From Oscheius dolichura (taxonomy: Eukaryota; Nematoda; Chromadorea; Rhabditida; Rhabditidae): 64,000 nt of DNA. The stretch spans positions 1,412,001 through 1,476,000 of the forward strand of contig OW051494.1 of the NCBI GenBank assembly GCA_932521035.1. The letters run 5' to 3'. Position numbers and translations under genes: made by a program. Shown here in pieces: positions 12,512 to 24,424 of this stretch (position 1 is the first letter of the stretch; each line of letters starts with the position of its first letter). The notes beneath the pieces were generated by a model that saw only the letters and a list, made by a program, of their open reading frames with translations, ran no database searches and was not told the origin of the DNA.

Positions 12512-12584
12512 GGCCGCGTGGCGCAATGGATAACGCGTCTGCCTACGGAGCAGAAGATTGCAGGTTCGAATCCTGCCGTGGTCG
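12512..12584 (+). tRNA. tRNA-Arg (anticodon ACG)
   Basis: Same 73-base sequence as the minus-strand copy at 2994-3066. Loop CTACGGA gives anticodon ACG, and the T arm contains GGTTCGAATCC. A T-run (12590-12605) follows as a polymerase III terminator. Confidence 0.93.
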
Positions 12585-14010
12585 AAGCTTCTTTTTGCTT
12601 TTTTTCACCCAATAGGGATAGGAAGGAGAAAAGGCCAAGAGACAGCTTCAAAGGGGGATCCGCCCGGGGCGAATGTGGTTGTTTTGCTGCTGTGTAGACA
12701 ATAGACAACGAATAAAAGAGATTGTTGGTAATAGTAGTAAAGGGGGGATGCTAGCAGGGAGAGTAGCAGTAGTGGAACAGGATCCGGGGTGGAGACGAGA
12801 GACAGCCAGACAGACAGAAAGACGTGAGATGCCTATCCAGCAGCCCCGATAAATGGAGCAGTCACACTTTGGGGGAGAAGAAAATGAACAAATGACTGGT
12901 TACTGGGCTGCTGCTTCCTACTAAAGGCGGGGGAGGGGGGCTGTAGTCAAGAATATACAAGGAGCCTCTTTGGGAGAAGATTTGGGGTGCTTCTCTTCCT
13001 CCTTTTCTGCCCTCCTCCCCCTCGAGGCGGAGCATCAACGAACACACTACGGGAAGACTACGAGACGACGACTTTTGAAGGGGGCGGGTTTACGATTATT
13101 TTAGAGGCAAAATTAATGCGACGAGAGGCCCAGAAACGGGACGGCGGCTGGCTGTTTGGGGGGTCTAGCCAAAACTCAAAGTAGGGAAAAAACATCTCTA
13201 GCAGCAGCCGCCCCCCGCGCGCGGAAGATATAATTTTATGGCCGGATCCGATGGGAAGACAGTAATATGAGAGCGCGAGGGAGGAAGACAGAAAGAGAGA
13301 GACCGAAACCCTCACAGGGCTGGATTTGCACTTTTTGTGGAATTCTGCATTCTGTTCAGGACCTTAAATTCGGCGGGAGGGACTGGAGAAAGGATGAAGA
13401 GCCTCAAAATGGGAAGTTTTAGGACAAAAATGAGTTTCTTATAGTTTTTTTTGCTTATTTTTATCGTTTCGAGACCACAATTCAATAAATAAAGGTAAAA
13501 AGAAGCTGGAAATATGAAGAAAATGCTCAAAAGTAGGGACTTTCTACCCTAGACCCTTGCTTTTGGGTTATTTTCTGTTCAGGACCAGAAAACGGCAAAA
13601 ATGTGGGAAGAATGAAGAAAATTCCCTATTACGAGACTCTTACGGTGTAAAAACGAGAAGGTAGGCTGAATATTTCGAGGAAATCTCCCCAAACCCGGAG
13701 ACTTTTGGCCTCTAAAATTGAAAAATGTGTGAAAATGCGGGGAGCGAGGAACAACCTCTACGGCGGGAGAAATGTGGATTTGGAGAGACCAGAAGCCAAA
13801 AAATGCTACCCTCTTCTCTTCTAGTGGGGCCGTAAAACAAAACGGCGAAGCGAGGCGAGGGGAAGAGAGGGAGGGGGATAATTTCGAACGCGTCAAGAAA
13901 CTGGGCATAAAAGTTAAAGACGTTTTCCAGTTGCCCCCCGGAGGCCGGGGGCCTATCCAATCTTCCCCTCCCCCTCCCCCAGCCTCCCCTTCTTTTCCTG
14001 TTGGTGTGTC

Positions 14011-14037
14011 ACAGAGAGAGAGAGAGAGAGAGAGAGA
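14011..14037. repeat. (GA)n microsatellite
   Basis: An uninterrupted AG dinucleotide run of more than 20 bases inside the purine-rich region. Confidence 0.85.
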
Positions 14038-16166
14038 TTTTACGATTTTATCATGACTAACGGGGGATAATTTTTGGAGAGGGAATATTGAAGAAAATGG
14101 TGAAATAGAGGCGAAGTCAGGGAAAAAATAAGGAAAATAACATCAGTTCAATGTCGCCCTTTTTTTGCTTGTTTCTATTTATGGCAATGGGGGAGAAGAG
14201 GGAGAGAAGTTTACCAAAAGAAGAATTCTGATGTTTGTTTAAAAGAGAAAAATTGGAGAATTGCCCACTTTTAGTACCGCGGGGGAAAGAAAACTGCTCG
14301 CCTTGGGTTCAGCCCCCGGTCAAAAATAAGCCAGCCATTTGAAAAATAGAAACCCCCTGCCCTATTTTTTTTCTCTCTCTCTCGGACGAATCAAAAATGA
14401 AAAACCATGTGGTTCGGCTTCGACGGGGGGTTTTAAAATAAGGTTCTGGGACGACGATAATACCCGCTTTGCCCCCCGTGTCTCCCGTTCCGACACCTCT
14501 CTCTCCTGCCTTCTCTTCAACTGGCGGCACCCCGTGTCAAAATATACCTGGTCACATTTTTCAGAGCGAGAGAGAGAGAGGGACTGAACCGGTTGACCTG
14601 GTGCTGTTGTTGCTGTTGCCCCCAGTGGTTCAAGAGGGTGGCCAGGACAAGGAGACTGGGGTGGTTGGAACGGCGATGGGCCAGAATTCAAAATATTGGA
14701 ACGGCGGGAAGAAATGTGGATTTGGAAAAATGTTGGCGAGAGCTCTACAAAAGTCCATAGGAGGAGACTGAAGTGACAAGAATATAAAACGGCCCTTTCT
14801 CACTTATTATTCACTAATTTTAGCCCACTATCACCTAACCATGGGGCGATAGGATGAATTCCCTGATAAGGAAAGCGGAGGTAACCCAAAAGCGGTTTGG
14901 GTACAAGATGCTGGACCTGGTTTGGCGGAGATATGGGATCCATTCGATTTTTTCAGAGAAAAAATGGATCACCCGAACTTTGTCTCTCCCCATCTCCCTA
15001 TACTTTTCAGGGAGTAGATTCTTTTCCACTTTTCGTTTGGAGACCACGGCGGCCTGGATTCTTGGATGTCATTCCCCACTATGAGTACCTCTATGCTATT
15101 TTCATAATAACGATGGCATTCCCCTGTCGGCGATCCTGGGAAGATTCCCTGTTAATAATTGCGGGCTATCCTCATTTGCATCTCTCTTTTCTTCTTCTCG
15201 TTGACCTTATATTTCGAAGAGTTTTCCCAGCCTCAAAAGTGAAAGAGAGAGACACAGTTTTAGCGCTAGTGATGAGGAGATGGAGCGAGTCAAAAAACGC
15301 CTCATAACTGGGGAAATAGCTTGTGCTGTGCGGATTAGAGAGAACGAAGAGACGAATCCTGACTCATCTGGTTATTTCAGCTCATTAGGCGATCGTTACA
15401 GAAAATCGGGCTGGTTTCTCGGGGAAATGAGAATTGGCCCAGGGGGAGGCGGTCGGGGCGAGGAGGACAAGAAGGAGGAGAAGGAGAAGTTTTATGGAGA
15501 ACTGGGTGAGACAGAGGAAAGGAGATAACGAAGAAGCGATTTGGTTAATGGGAGGGCAAAAAGAGACGGGAGCGAGTGAAGCTGAAGCACAATTACAGTA
15601 ATCCCTAAAACGGGGACTCCCAGGAGTCTAGCCTGCCCCCTCCCCTAATTTTTCATGGGAGAGAGGGGGCACTGGGGCGAATAGTTCGGTACAGTACCTC
15701 CTAAAGACATTTTCAGGGGCTCAGTCCGCGTCTTACCTCCCCCCTCCTTGTATTTCCACCTAAACTGGAGCCCCCAGGAGGCAGAGGGTACAAGTAAGCC
15801 TCAAAAGTGCCCCCCAGACCGCCAAGGGGCCCTCTCGGGCCCCTGTCTAGTTCGGCCCCCTGCCCCTCGATTCCCTCTCGCCAAAAAATCCACCCCCACC
15901 TCCTCCCGAATCGCTCTTTTCTCCCTCCAATAAGAGGTCATCCGCATTAGCATAAAATTCAAGGGCAAACCAATGCAATTTTGACGACTACGAGTGAGAG
16001 ACAGCGACCCCGACAGACAGAAGGGACCGCCGCCGCCGCGATGAAGTTCTTTAGCTGGCGCCACCTGGTATTTCTCTATCCCCCCTCACTCCCTGAACTC
16101 TCCCTCCCTCCTCGGCGCGTCAATTTTTCGCGTATAATAATCCCCTTCCCAGGGTTATATATCTGT

Positions 16167-16233
16167 CGACGACGACGACGACGACGATGAATGATTTCCA
16201 CATATATATTCTCTCTCTTTCTCTCTCTCTCTC
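16167..16233. repeat. (GAC)n and (CT)n microsatellites
   Basis: A GAC/CGA trinucleotide run at about 16167-16187 is followed within 20 bases by a CT-rich dinucleotide tract. Confidence 0.8.
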
Positions 16234-16525
16234 TGTCTGTCTCCTCGCCTCGACCTAGTTATTCTTTGAAATTTATAGCGGCGGCAAAGGTGGGCGCAGG
16301 GTAGAAAAAAAACAGGGAGGGCGATTTGATGGGTCCCGGATTGCGGAAGAAGGAGGAGAAGGAGACCGACTTGCCTCTCCATTAAAAGAAAAAAGGGCAT
16401 TTGGGAAAATAAAGTTGGGGGAAGAAGAGGAGAGGGTAAGGGTTGAGTAAAGGTGATAGGGATGGGAAAAATTACAGTATGAGCCGGGGCTAGGGCCTGG
16501 GGAACACGGTGGAGAATGAAGGAAA

Positions 16526-16676
16526 CTCGGTCCTTGATAGTCCGATCCCCTGCACCCATAAAGTCTCGGCAGGAGGATCATCTTTATTCAAAACTGTTAC
16601 AAAACTGTGACACCTATATATTTTTGTCTTGCCGAGACTGTACGGGTGCAGGGGATCGGAATATCAAGGACCGAAC
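16526..16676. repeat. family-A foldback MITE, copy 1
   Basis: Terminal inverted repeats of about 45 bases start CTCGGTCCTTGATAGTCC and contain CTGCACCC-TAAAGTCTCGGCA. The unpaired centre contains TTTATTCAAAACTGTTACAA. It is the best-preserved type in this window, about 150 bases long, with no coding capacity. Confidence 0.9.
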
Positions 16677-17527
16677 TGAGCCTCCCTGGGGCTCGCAAGG
16701 GGGGCCTGGGATCCAGAGTCTGGATACAAAATATAGTCCAGTGGTCCTAGTACCCCGAGCTCCTCTCCCTTCTTCCAAAGCACCAAAGAAGAGGTGAAGG
16801 AGAAAATCAGGGACTATTAGCGGCCGAAGCGGCGGGGTGGTGGAGGGGGAAGAGCTGTGAAAATATTTCCCTCCCCCTTTCCATTTTTTTTTGTCTCGGG
16901 GCTGCACAATTAAGGGTGACGAGAGATTGTGGGGGTTGAAAGTGGGAGAGAGAGAGAAAGAGAGAGCGAAACCGAAAAACAACGAAGACGAGAAAAAAAT
17001 AGGCCAGTGGCTACTCGCTACGCTCTCTCTCTCTCCTTTTTACTACTCCTCCTTCGGAAAACGGAAAAACTACCACCACCCCCCAGCTGCTGTTGCTGGG
17101 TGGATGCCCCCAAGTGGCTTTTCTAGGGGAGAAAAGACTAGTTTTTTTTCGCTAGAAAGGAGAGAGAAAGACGGATTTACCCGGGAAAGGGGAAAACAAG
17201 GAAGGGGCAGAGGATAAATTGCCCTCTGAAACCTTGTATTGGCTACAAAAACGGGAAAAACAAACTGGAGAGAGATCGTTTTATTGAGGCCCCCCCTCCC
17301 CCAAAAATATGCTGCCTTCGGAGAGATAGATGCAGATCAGCCAATGCGATATCGCCAGAATGGAAGATTTTCATCACTATTGAAAATTGCGGGGGGGGGG
17401 AATAGCTGTGAAAGGAGAGGGAAAAGACGGGGGAGAGGAGTCTTTTTGAACGAGAAAAAAGAGGAGAAAGGGCAAGGAACAAGGGAGGGAACAACGTAGA
17501 AAACAGTTTGAATAAAGAGCAGAGAGG

Positions 17528-17677
17528 CTCGGCCCTCGATAGTCCGATCCCCTGCACCCGTAAAGTCTCGGCAGGAGGATCATCTTTATTCAAAACTGTT
17601 ACAAAACTCTGTCGCCTTTATATCTTTACCCTGCCGAGACTTTACGGGTGCAGGAGATCGGAGTACCGAGGGCCGAG
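17528..17677. repeat. family-A foldback MITE, copy 2
   Basis: Same terminal arms (CTCGGCCCTCGATAGTCC ... GAGGGCCGAG) and the same central TTTATTCAAAACTGTTACAA as copy 1, which lies 1 kb upstream. Confidence 0.9.
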
Positions 17678-19233
17678 CAGAGAGGGCTAGGATCTAATTG
17701 AAGGGAGATCAAGCCATTTCCAGCCAAAAACTTGGGAAGACAGCTGGACAAGGATAATAGGAGGTTAGGAAAGGTTCCTTCACTTATTCCTGGGTTTTAG
17801 AACGATCAGGTCTCTGACTTTACAGTTTAGGGTAACTCAAGCCGACCCTTGGGTCTCGGGCCTGGCTCTGAATGGACGAGAAGCCGCTTTCAGTCGTCTT
17901 TACTGCCATTACTAGAAATGTACGGGATTCTCTTCTTCTTGATGAAAATATGATATGATTGAGGTGGCGGGAGAGGAGGAGGCAAACAGTCAAACAAACA
18001 TGTACATATTGGGCAGTATTTGAACGCCGGTCTTGGGCTGGGAGGAAGGGGGAGGTTGGCGGCCGGCGGCCAGAAAGTGACCGCCTCCCATGAAAATTGC
18101 ATTTTTCTGCTCTCATTTCCATTTTTTGACGGGGGGAGAAGACAGCGAATAGGTTTTTGTGTACCGTGAATATCAATTTTTAGCGAAAAAAAAGGGAGGA
18201 AATCCGGGAAAAATACGTCACAACGGCGGTTTATATAAAGAGAGAGGCGATGGATAGAGAGAGAGGGAGATTTTGTTGTTTTGAGGGAAGAAAAATTCAG
18301 AAGCACACACAGAGAGAGAAGAGGGAGACACAAACATTACCACCACCACACAGCAGCCACAGCGAGACACAAATGATGTTTGTTGAAATAGGGGGGAGCA
18401 AGAGGGAGAGGAAGCCTAGCTGGGTGGTGGTCGCACCAAAAATTTATATAGCCAGACATTTATCTACCATTTTTTTTCTTGTGCATTTTTTAGCTGTCTT
18501 TCTCTCGTCAGAATAGATAATGAAAAGAAGATTTCTGGTCATTAATAAAGAGAAAAATGGAGAAAAGGGAGGAAAACGATGCGGTTTGTCTGAAATTGAG
18601 ATTGAGCCCTCTAAAAATTCCATTTCCCGCCAAATTTGAGTTTTTTTTTTAAATTTTTAGTTTATTTAACAGCCTCTTGTCCTCTAGACACTGCCTAATT
18701 TAAGAAAAACCAGAAAAAATGGAAGAAAATGATTAAAAACGGAATACGGCGGCGGAATACAGTTACCCCTTTGAAATTTCAGCTTCCCGCCAATTTAGCA
18801 TTTTTTCCCCTTAATTTTTCACGTTTAAAATATGGCTGCGTACATTCCCCGAACCTCGTCAAATATATGTGCACATGGAGAACTTGATTTTTCCCGGAAA
18901 AATGATGGTCTCATTGCCTCCCATTATAATGAGAAGGGCAAACATGGGGGAGAGGGGAGTAGGGAGGAATATTTGGGGCCCGCGGCCTAGTACAGACTTC
19001 AAAATTAAAATTTTCAGTATTAAACAGTTTTTAATAGAGAGGTTTTTAAAGGGTAGGGAACCTCATGAAGGGCACCAGCTATACGACGACGATATATAGC
19101 CGGGCCGGCACCAAAAATGCCGCCCAAGGAGCGGCACAATTGTTGAGGAAATAGACGGGGGGAGGCCTGGCTGCCTGTCCCCCCGTCCCGGTCCAATTTC
19201 GCCGGTTGAAAAGAATTTTTTGACGAGGTTTAC

Positions 19234-21335
19234 CTCCGCCAGCTGGAGAGGGGGAGCCGTGTACTGTCGGCTGACGATGCTGGGACCGGCTCCAGCCACC
19301 AGCCCGTCCGTGATGTCCGTGTCTATTCTACTTCGAAGGGCATCGCGACATTTTTTTGTCCGTAACTAGTCAATTCAATTAAAAGGCCAGAGAGAGAAAA
19401 AGGGGAGGGGGGAGAGAGTCTGTCACGGAGAATGGGGGACTTTAACTGGGACCTTGAGATCCCAGGGCGACTGCTCGCACTGGTAACATCGTTTTGGGAC
19501 CAAATTTTGGATTTATTAGTCCACAAAGAGCTGCTTTAACGGTGGTGGGACCCTATTAATGAAAAAGTGAGGTAGATTTTCTGTACAGGAGCCTCAAAGA
19601 GCTGAAAAGAGCTTTAGAGAGAGGCTTAGAAGGTACGGTAGATTTTGAAGGGTCGCTCTTTCTCTTTGAACTGTATTCGCTCCGGGACCAATAGAAGAGA
19701 CGATCAGGAAGTCTAACAGGTGTTTAAAATGATAAGAGAACGTTAGGATTACGGTAAAATCTGAGGGGTTCGAAGGGAAAATGGAGAGGAAGGGAGGGAG
19801 CAGAATTTAACTGGCCCAGTTCAGTGGGATCGGGTCATCACTCCTCTAAATTTTCGTTTCAGGACCAGAAAACCTGGCTGTTATTTTTGCTGGGGCTGGT
19901 GGTTAAATCAAAGACTTCAACTGGGAGAGTGAAGGTCATGTCAAAAATGATGAAGACCTCATAAAATTGGAAAAAAAAGGGGAAGGTTATGCCCCCCCCC
20001 CCCTCCTCCCCCTCTTCTTACCCTTTTTGGCTGGCTGGCTGACGGATCGGGAATGACTGCCGGCCTAGGGCTGGCTGGCTAGGGGGGCTAGAAAGACCGC
20101 AAAAGAGAAAGAGAGTGGAGGATGGGGGACGATTTTGTTTTGATGGATCAAAGAAAAACGAAGAAGAATAAGAGCGCATAAAATGACCAATCCCAACGGG
20201 ATACGTGGGGGATGGTTGAGTCAAACCAGTTGGATTCTCTCTCTCATTCTCTCTCTCTCGGTCTAAGTGGCGCACATTCTGTCAAGTAGTATACGCTAAT
20301 AAGTTATAAGCGACCTAATTTTTGGGACAAATAGTGGAAATGAAAGTGAGGGATCTCCTAAATGAAAAAATGAGGAGGGAAGGGGTGAAAATCTCAAAAT
20401 CTATCCCCCCAGAAGGGTAGATCCCCTTGGAAAGACCCATCTACTCTTTATTAAAGTGCTATGGTGTTTGTATGTCTGTCTGTCTGTCCGACGGTAAAGG
20501 GATAAAAAATTTCTTAATCCCGGGGGCCGCCGCAGGCGGTCGTCGGCAGAAGAGCGGAAAGGTCGCCACAGGTCGAAACGGATAACTTTGACAGATAGAC
20601 GACAGCCGTAGGCTGCCGAAGGCCCGCTGGTATTTCAATAAAACCACATAGTTTTTCCTATTTTTTTCTTCCAGCAGTATATTTTTTTTAATTTTCTAAT
20701 CTAGATAAAATTCTAGAGTCTAAAATATTTTTATAAACTCAAAAATCGTAAAATGAATGAGAAATCAATGCGCATATCTCAAATTCATAAAAGTTGTCTA
20801 ATTTTTTCTTTTGACGTCCTGGGGGAGTATTTTTTTCAGTTTTTTTGATGAAGTGACAATGAAGTCTTGAGGCTACAAAATGTTGTTCCTACTCAGTAAA
20901 TCTGAAAAAAATATTCGGAAAAATGGTGAAATCCTCGCCAATTTCAGGCAGCGCGCGCTATTTTCTACTTTTCTCACCAGTTGACTGAAAAGTGAGAGGG
21001 GCAGAGGGAGAGGGATGGAATATTTGGACACCCCGCTGAGAAAAAAGTGACTCTCACAAATTCCCTCTCGTGGGATCATAAAACGTTTTGCTAGGTGAGG
21101 GGAGATATTCATCTTTTGTACTTTTTTCCCAAAAAATGGAGAGATTTTCTCCGGTCTACAGGGAGAGGCGGGCGCCGGACCCCCTATAACTCCTTGGGGT
21201 CAATTTTTCCCCATTTTTAGTGCCTAAAAATGAAGAGAGGGCCCTCATTTACTCCTAAAAGAGTTCAAAAAATGAGAAAAGAAGATGATTTTTGAGCACG
21301 CACCTCAAGCGAGAGACCAAGAGACCGTCGCCTCC
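19234..21335 (-). CDS. two linked exons of an unidentified minus-strand gene
   Basis: Exon 21304-21335 (acceptor TTTTCTCTCTCAG, donor GTGCGT) and exon 19234-19327 (acceptor GTAG, donor GTAAAC) join in phase 2. Together they read GGDGLLVSRLR, then a stretch ending SRQYTAPPLQLAE. Codon usage is protein-like and the splice sites fit. No domain is recognisable in 42 residues. They could be distal 5' exons of the BED gene on the same strand or part of a separate gene with very long introns. I could not find the next exon. Confidence 0.42.
19328..21303. other. intron-like, repeat-bearing spacer
   Basis: This holds a family-D repeat at 20453-20634 and C-rich and CT-rich tracts near 19990 and 20236-20256. 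I see no coding exon. Confidence 0.4.
20453..20634 (-). repeat. family-D dispersed repeat, copy 1
   Basis: About 180 bases, inverted relative to copies at 48113-48315 and 53885-53998. Shared landmarks are the GACA/TGTC tetranucleotide run, CGACGGTAAAGGGAT, GGTCGCCACAGGTCGAAACG and a terminal CGAAGGCCCGCTGGT. Confidence 0.85.
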
Positions 21336-21889
21336 CTGAGAGAGAAAAGAGAAGGCCAATTTTCAGACCAAACGGATGAAAAACGCCGCCGGTGGGAAGG
21401 GAGAGTCGCCGCCGTCGAGGGAGAGAGCAGGCAGGTGAGAGAATATTTGTGTTGATAAAAATGAGGAGGGGAGGAAAGGTGAAGAAAATGAGAGCGGAGG
21501 GGGCTAATGACTTCCGGGCTCCTGGAGGGAAGGAAGGAAGGAGGGGGGCAGGCTTTTTGGCATGGTTGTTGAAGTGAGAAAGGTCCTGACGGGAAAAACA
21601 ACACTCATCGCAGACCCATTAGCTTCTCCCTCCTCTCTGTAGATGGTACGGTAATTATGGCCACTAGAGAAGGAACACGAGGAAACAAGATCAACAGGGA
21701 AGATCTTCCTCAGCTTCCTCTTTACCTCGCTGGATAAAATAAAATATTTTTACAGTAATCTTGACCCAGCACGAGTAAATTAAAGGTCTGGAGAAGAAAA
21801 CCAATGAAACTCTCAATTGAAATACACTTATTGTATCAAAATCCGATTTGAAGACCAAAATGCGGCTCCCGTGTCAAATAGGGGTTTCT

Positions 21890-21981
21890 CTGCACCCATA
21901 AAATCTCGGCAGCTGGATCTTCTGGTATTGGCGAGCTCGCGCATAACAGTAGTTTCTGCTGCCGAGAGTTTACGGGTGCAG
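21890..21981. repeat. family-A element, short variant
   Basis: The arms are CTGCACCCATAAAATCTCGG and its complement GCCGAGAGTTTACGGGTGCAG. The outer 20-25 bases of the long form are missing and the centre is unrelated to the long form. Confidence 0.8.
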
Positions 21982-22664
21982 GCGCACCTGGAAATGGTCG
22001 CCTAGAAGTTGTTTTACCGTTCCTGGAGAGCGATAAGGTTCATTTTTCCCATTTTTTGTTAGCTACACCCCTGAAAATGATTCGTTTACTATATTTATCT
22101 TTGTATTCGACAGTTTTCAAGCCCCAGTAATGGAAAAAAAGGGAGAAACAAGATTTTTAACTGCGAGAATTACCCGTTCTCTCGACCCCCTTTATCCTCT
22201 CTTTCCCGCAGCCCAGTAGCTATTTTTCGTAATAGTCACATCGTCTCCGGGGGCATAAAAACAAGTCGTCTCTTCTTCGCCTCTCTTTTCTTTCTCTATC
22301 TCTCTCTTCCCCGCAAGAAAAGGAGAGAGAGCAAAAACATCGTAATATTAGACGAAAAGGATGGGGGGAGAAGAGAGAGAGAGAACCAGTCTACTTCATA
22401 CAAATTATGCAGCTATTGGGACAGACAGCAGATTGAGAGGAGATGAGAAAAGAGTGACAGTCTTTGCACAGAGATCCTATACAGATTTTTACAACAACCT
22501 CGTGGCGTTACAATCTCCTAGACCAAACACAGGAAGAAGATAATAATGTCGTTAAATTCCATAAATTTTAGTATCAATAGGTAGATCTCATCATAACTAG
22601 CAATTTTTGTTTTTACAGTAAATTAATCCGACCATCCAGTAACTAGTTATCCGCGTTTTAGTTT

Positions 22665-22751
22665 CAGCTGCCGAGATTTTACGGGTGCAGGGGCGCGTCG
22701 GCTCATTCCACTATCAGTCCGCGCGTCTGCACCCGTAAAGCCTCGGCAAGA
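22665..22751. repeat. family-A arms in inside-out order
   Basis: The order is CTGCCGAGATTTTACGGGTG, then about 45 bases, then CTGCACCCGTAAAGCCTCGG. This is the reverse of the usual outside-to-inside arrangement, as if two neighbouring copies had recombined. A further decayed arm lies at about 22800-22820. Confidence 0.7.
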
Positions 22752-22922
22752 CATTTATTTTTAGCCAAAATAGCTAAACTACCAGTCAGTCATTTCCAGC
22801 AGGCCGAGATTTTATTGGTTCATCAACAAATACAGAGGACTATGGGACCCTGAACCGCTCCCTTCCCTATCTCAGCTTTTAGAAAGACAAAAACAGCATA
22901 AAACCGTTTATTTTTTATTTGA

Positions 22923-23628
22923 TCAATTTGAAATCGGTTCCATTTTTAATATATCCAGTGAATCGGCGTGTTTTTCATACATTCCGGCCACCGCCAGTCC
23001 CTTTTCAACCACGGTAAGAGTAGTAGGATGGCTGGATGAGAAGGGGCTCCTCCAGATTTCCGCCAGCATTGCTCTTTTTTCTCTGGCCAGGTTTCTAGCT
23101 TCTTCACTATTATACGCTAATATCTCTGGATTGGAACTCTAAAATTATCGGCTTTTTTTATATAAAACTTGAGCAATTCACCGTTTTTAGAGAGATCTCA
23201 AATGCCTTTGCTTCTTCAAATTGATCCAGGGCTTTTTTCCTATTGACGGTAGCAAATTCCAGGCCCATTTTACTGGTCTGGGCCAGGATAACGACGGATC
23301 TATTAGAGAGCTGGAAAAAAATAGAAAAAAAGGTCAGATTTTTTTTAATAATATGGTCAGCTATCAGATCGCGTCAAAAGTCCTTTCAATCGAGTCGTAA
23401 CTTTGTTATTTCTGCACCAATTTGGTTCGGTCAACGTGCGCTCAGTAGACAAACGTCTGAAGAATATTCACGATATAAATTTAGCTTTCCAGTCGGGATC
23501 CCAAATTTTTAGTTGTTCGTTTTTGTGAATTTTCAATTCTAATAGTTGTTGTTTACCTTTTTGAAGATTTCATAAAGAATATGAGCAGTAAATATTCCAT
23601 GTTGAATGTTTGTAGAAGACGAATACAT
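22923..23628 (-). CDS. F-box-like helical protein, paralog 1
   Basis: Three exons on the minus strand: 23557-23628, 23182-23310 and 22923-23138, all phase 0, total 138 residues. Residues 1-24 end FTAHILYEIFKK. After the first intron comes LSNRSVVILAQTSKMG, and together they resemble the two helices of an F-box (LP-x-ILxxI--K, then RS-xxLxxTS). The C-terminal 90 residues look all-helical and charged (ALDQFEEAKAFE, EEARNLAREKRAMLAEIW). Exon lengths 72 and 129 match exactly those of the paralog at 26052-26606. If the F-box reading is right it would be a SCF-type adaptor, but that is inference. A reverse-strand AATAAA lies just past the stop. Confidence 0.72.
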
Positions 23629-24424
23629 CAGCTTCAATTGGTAAAAGAAAGTATGGGGGATTTGGAAAATCGATATGTGGAGCTCACGAAAGCACTCCTC
23701 ACTAACTAATTTTCAAAGGAGCCTTTTTCGCGGCAAAAGTAGGCCCATTTTCAAGAATAAAAAACTGAATATAGTTCTTTTCCAAAAAATAGGAATACAG
23801 TAATCAGGGTTTTTTTGAAAATTATTTGGCGATTTTGTTCTCCGATCCCAAATGGTCTCGAACGGAGGCAAATTACTGTATCCCTATTTTTTGGAAAAGA
23901 ACTACGGAACTCTGAACTCTGTCGGGTATTTGAGACTAAAAAAGTCTAATATTCAAAAAACGGGCCGCCCGTTCTTCCTCATCACCTCACCAACCTCGCA
24001 ATTTCCTTTTTGCATCGCAGCCATTAGATTTTCTAGATTATAATCACCTGCTAAGGTAAATTTACACCCTCTAAAACATAGTGTTACTTTTTTGGGCTTA
24101 AAACTACCAAAAAAATGGCTTTAGCGCAGTTTGATGAGCGTTTTAGTGTAGGAAATCGAATTTCGGTTATAGCTCAACGAGTTTTTATTCTTTTCGGATA
24201 TAAGCTATACCATATTGTTAGCCATAATTTTTTGAACTAGATAGAACCAACAAAAATAAGTATGCTCAAAAGAATCGAACGCGGCAAGCAGTTGAAGGTT
24301 ATGAGGAAGAAGACTCGCCTCAAGAGAGAACAACAACATTTTGACACGGTTATTTATTCATTTCTCTATTAGTTTTAGACGTTTCACAATGTTTTTGTCC
24401 TGTTCTCTTCTTCTTCGCTCTTCT
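23629..24424. other. spacer with a decayed family-B foldback copy
   Basis: No exon. About 24125-24305 resembles the family-B element (a GGATATAAGCTATACCA...CATAATTTTTTGAAC phrase flanked by GCGGCAAGCAGTTGA) but is strongly diverged. Confidence 0.45.
24125..24305. repeat. diverged family-B foldback fragment
   Basis: Shares with the family-B right arm the order AACGAG/TTTTTATTC, ATATAAGCTATACCA, CCATAATTTTTTGAAC, ATAAGTATGC, AATCGAACGCGGC. Many substitutions separate it from both full copies. Confidence 0.6.

Larger units (their letters stand above)
12585..19233. other. purine-rich, microsatellite-rich region without a firm gene
   Basis: About 6.6 kb in which I cannot support an exon. The plus strand is rich in GA runs, for example a (GA)n tract at 14011-14037. 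There is a (GAC)n run at about 16167-16187, a CT tract at 16205-16233, and G/C homopolymers near 17389. Two family-A foldback elements (16526-16676 and 17528-17677) are embedded. Short phrases recur (GAAATGTGGATTTGGA near 13767 and 14711). It may be a giant intron or an intergenic domain. Confidence 0.5.
21336..22922. other. spacer with two short family-A repeats
   Basis: No supported gene. It contains the inverted-repeat elements at 21890-21981 and 22665-22751. The plus strand near 22361-22540 has an open frame of 60 codons with no further support. Confidence 0.4.

Noticed and set aside
14362-14771. Pro/Gln-rich minus-strand reading near 14.6 kb
   Set aside because: Protein-like at first sight, but no acceptor/donor pair keeps a frame. 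Part of it repeats near 13.77 kb, so it looks like a repeat.
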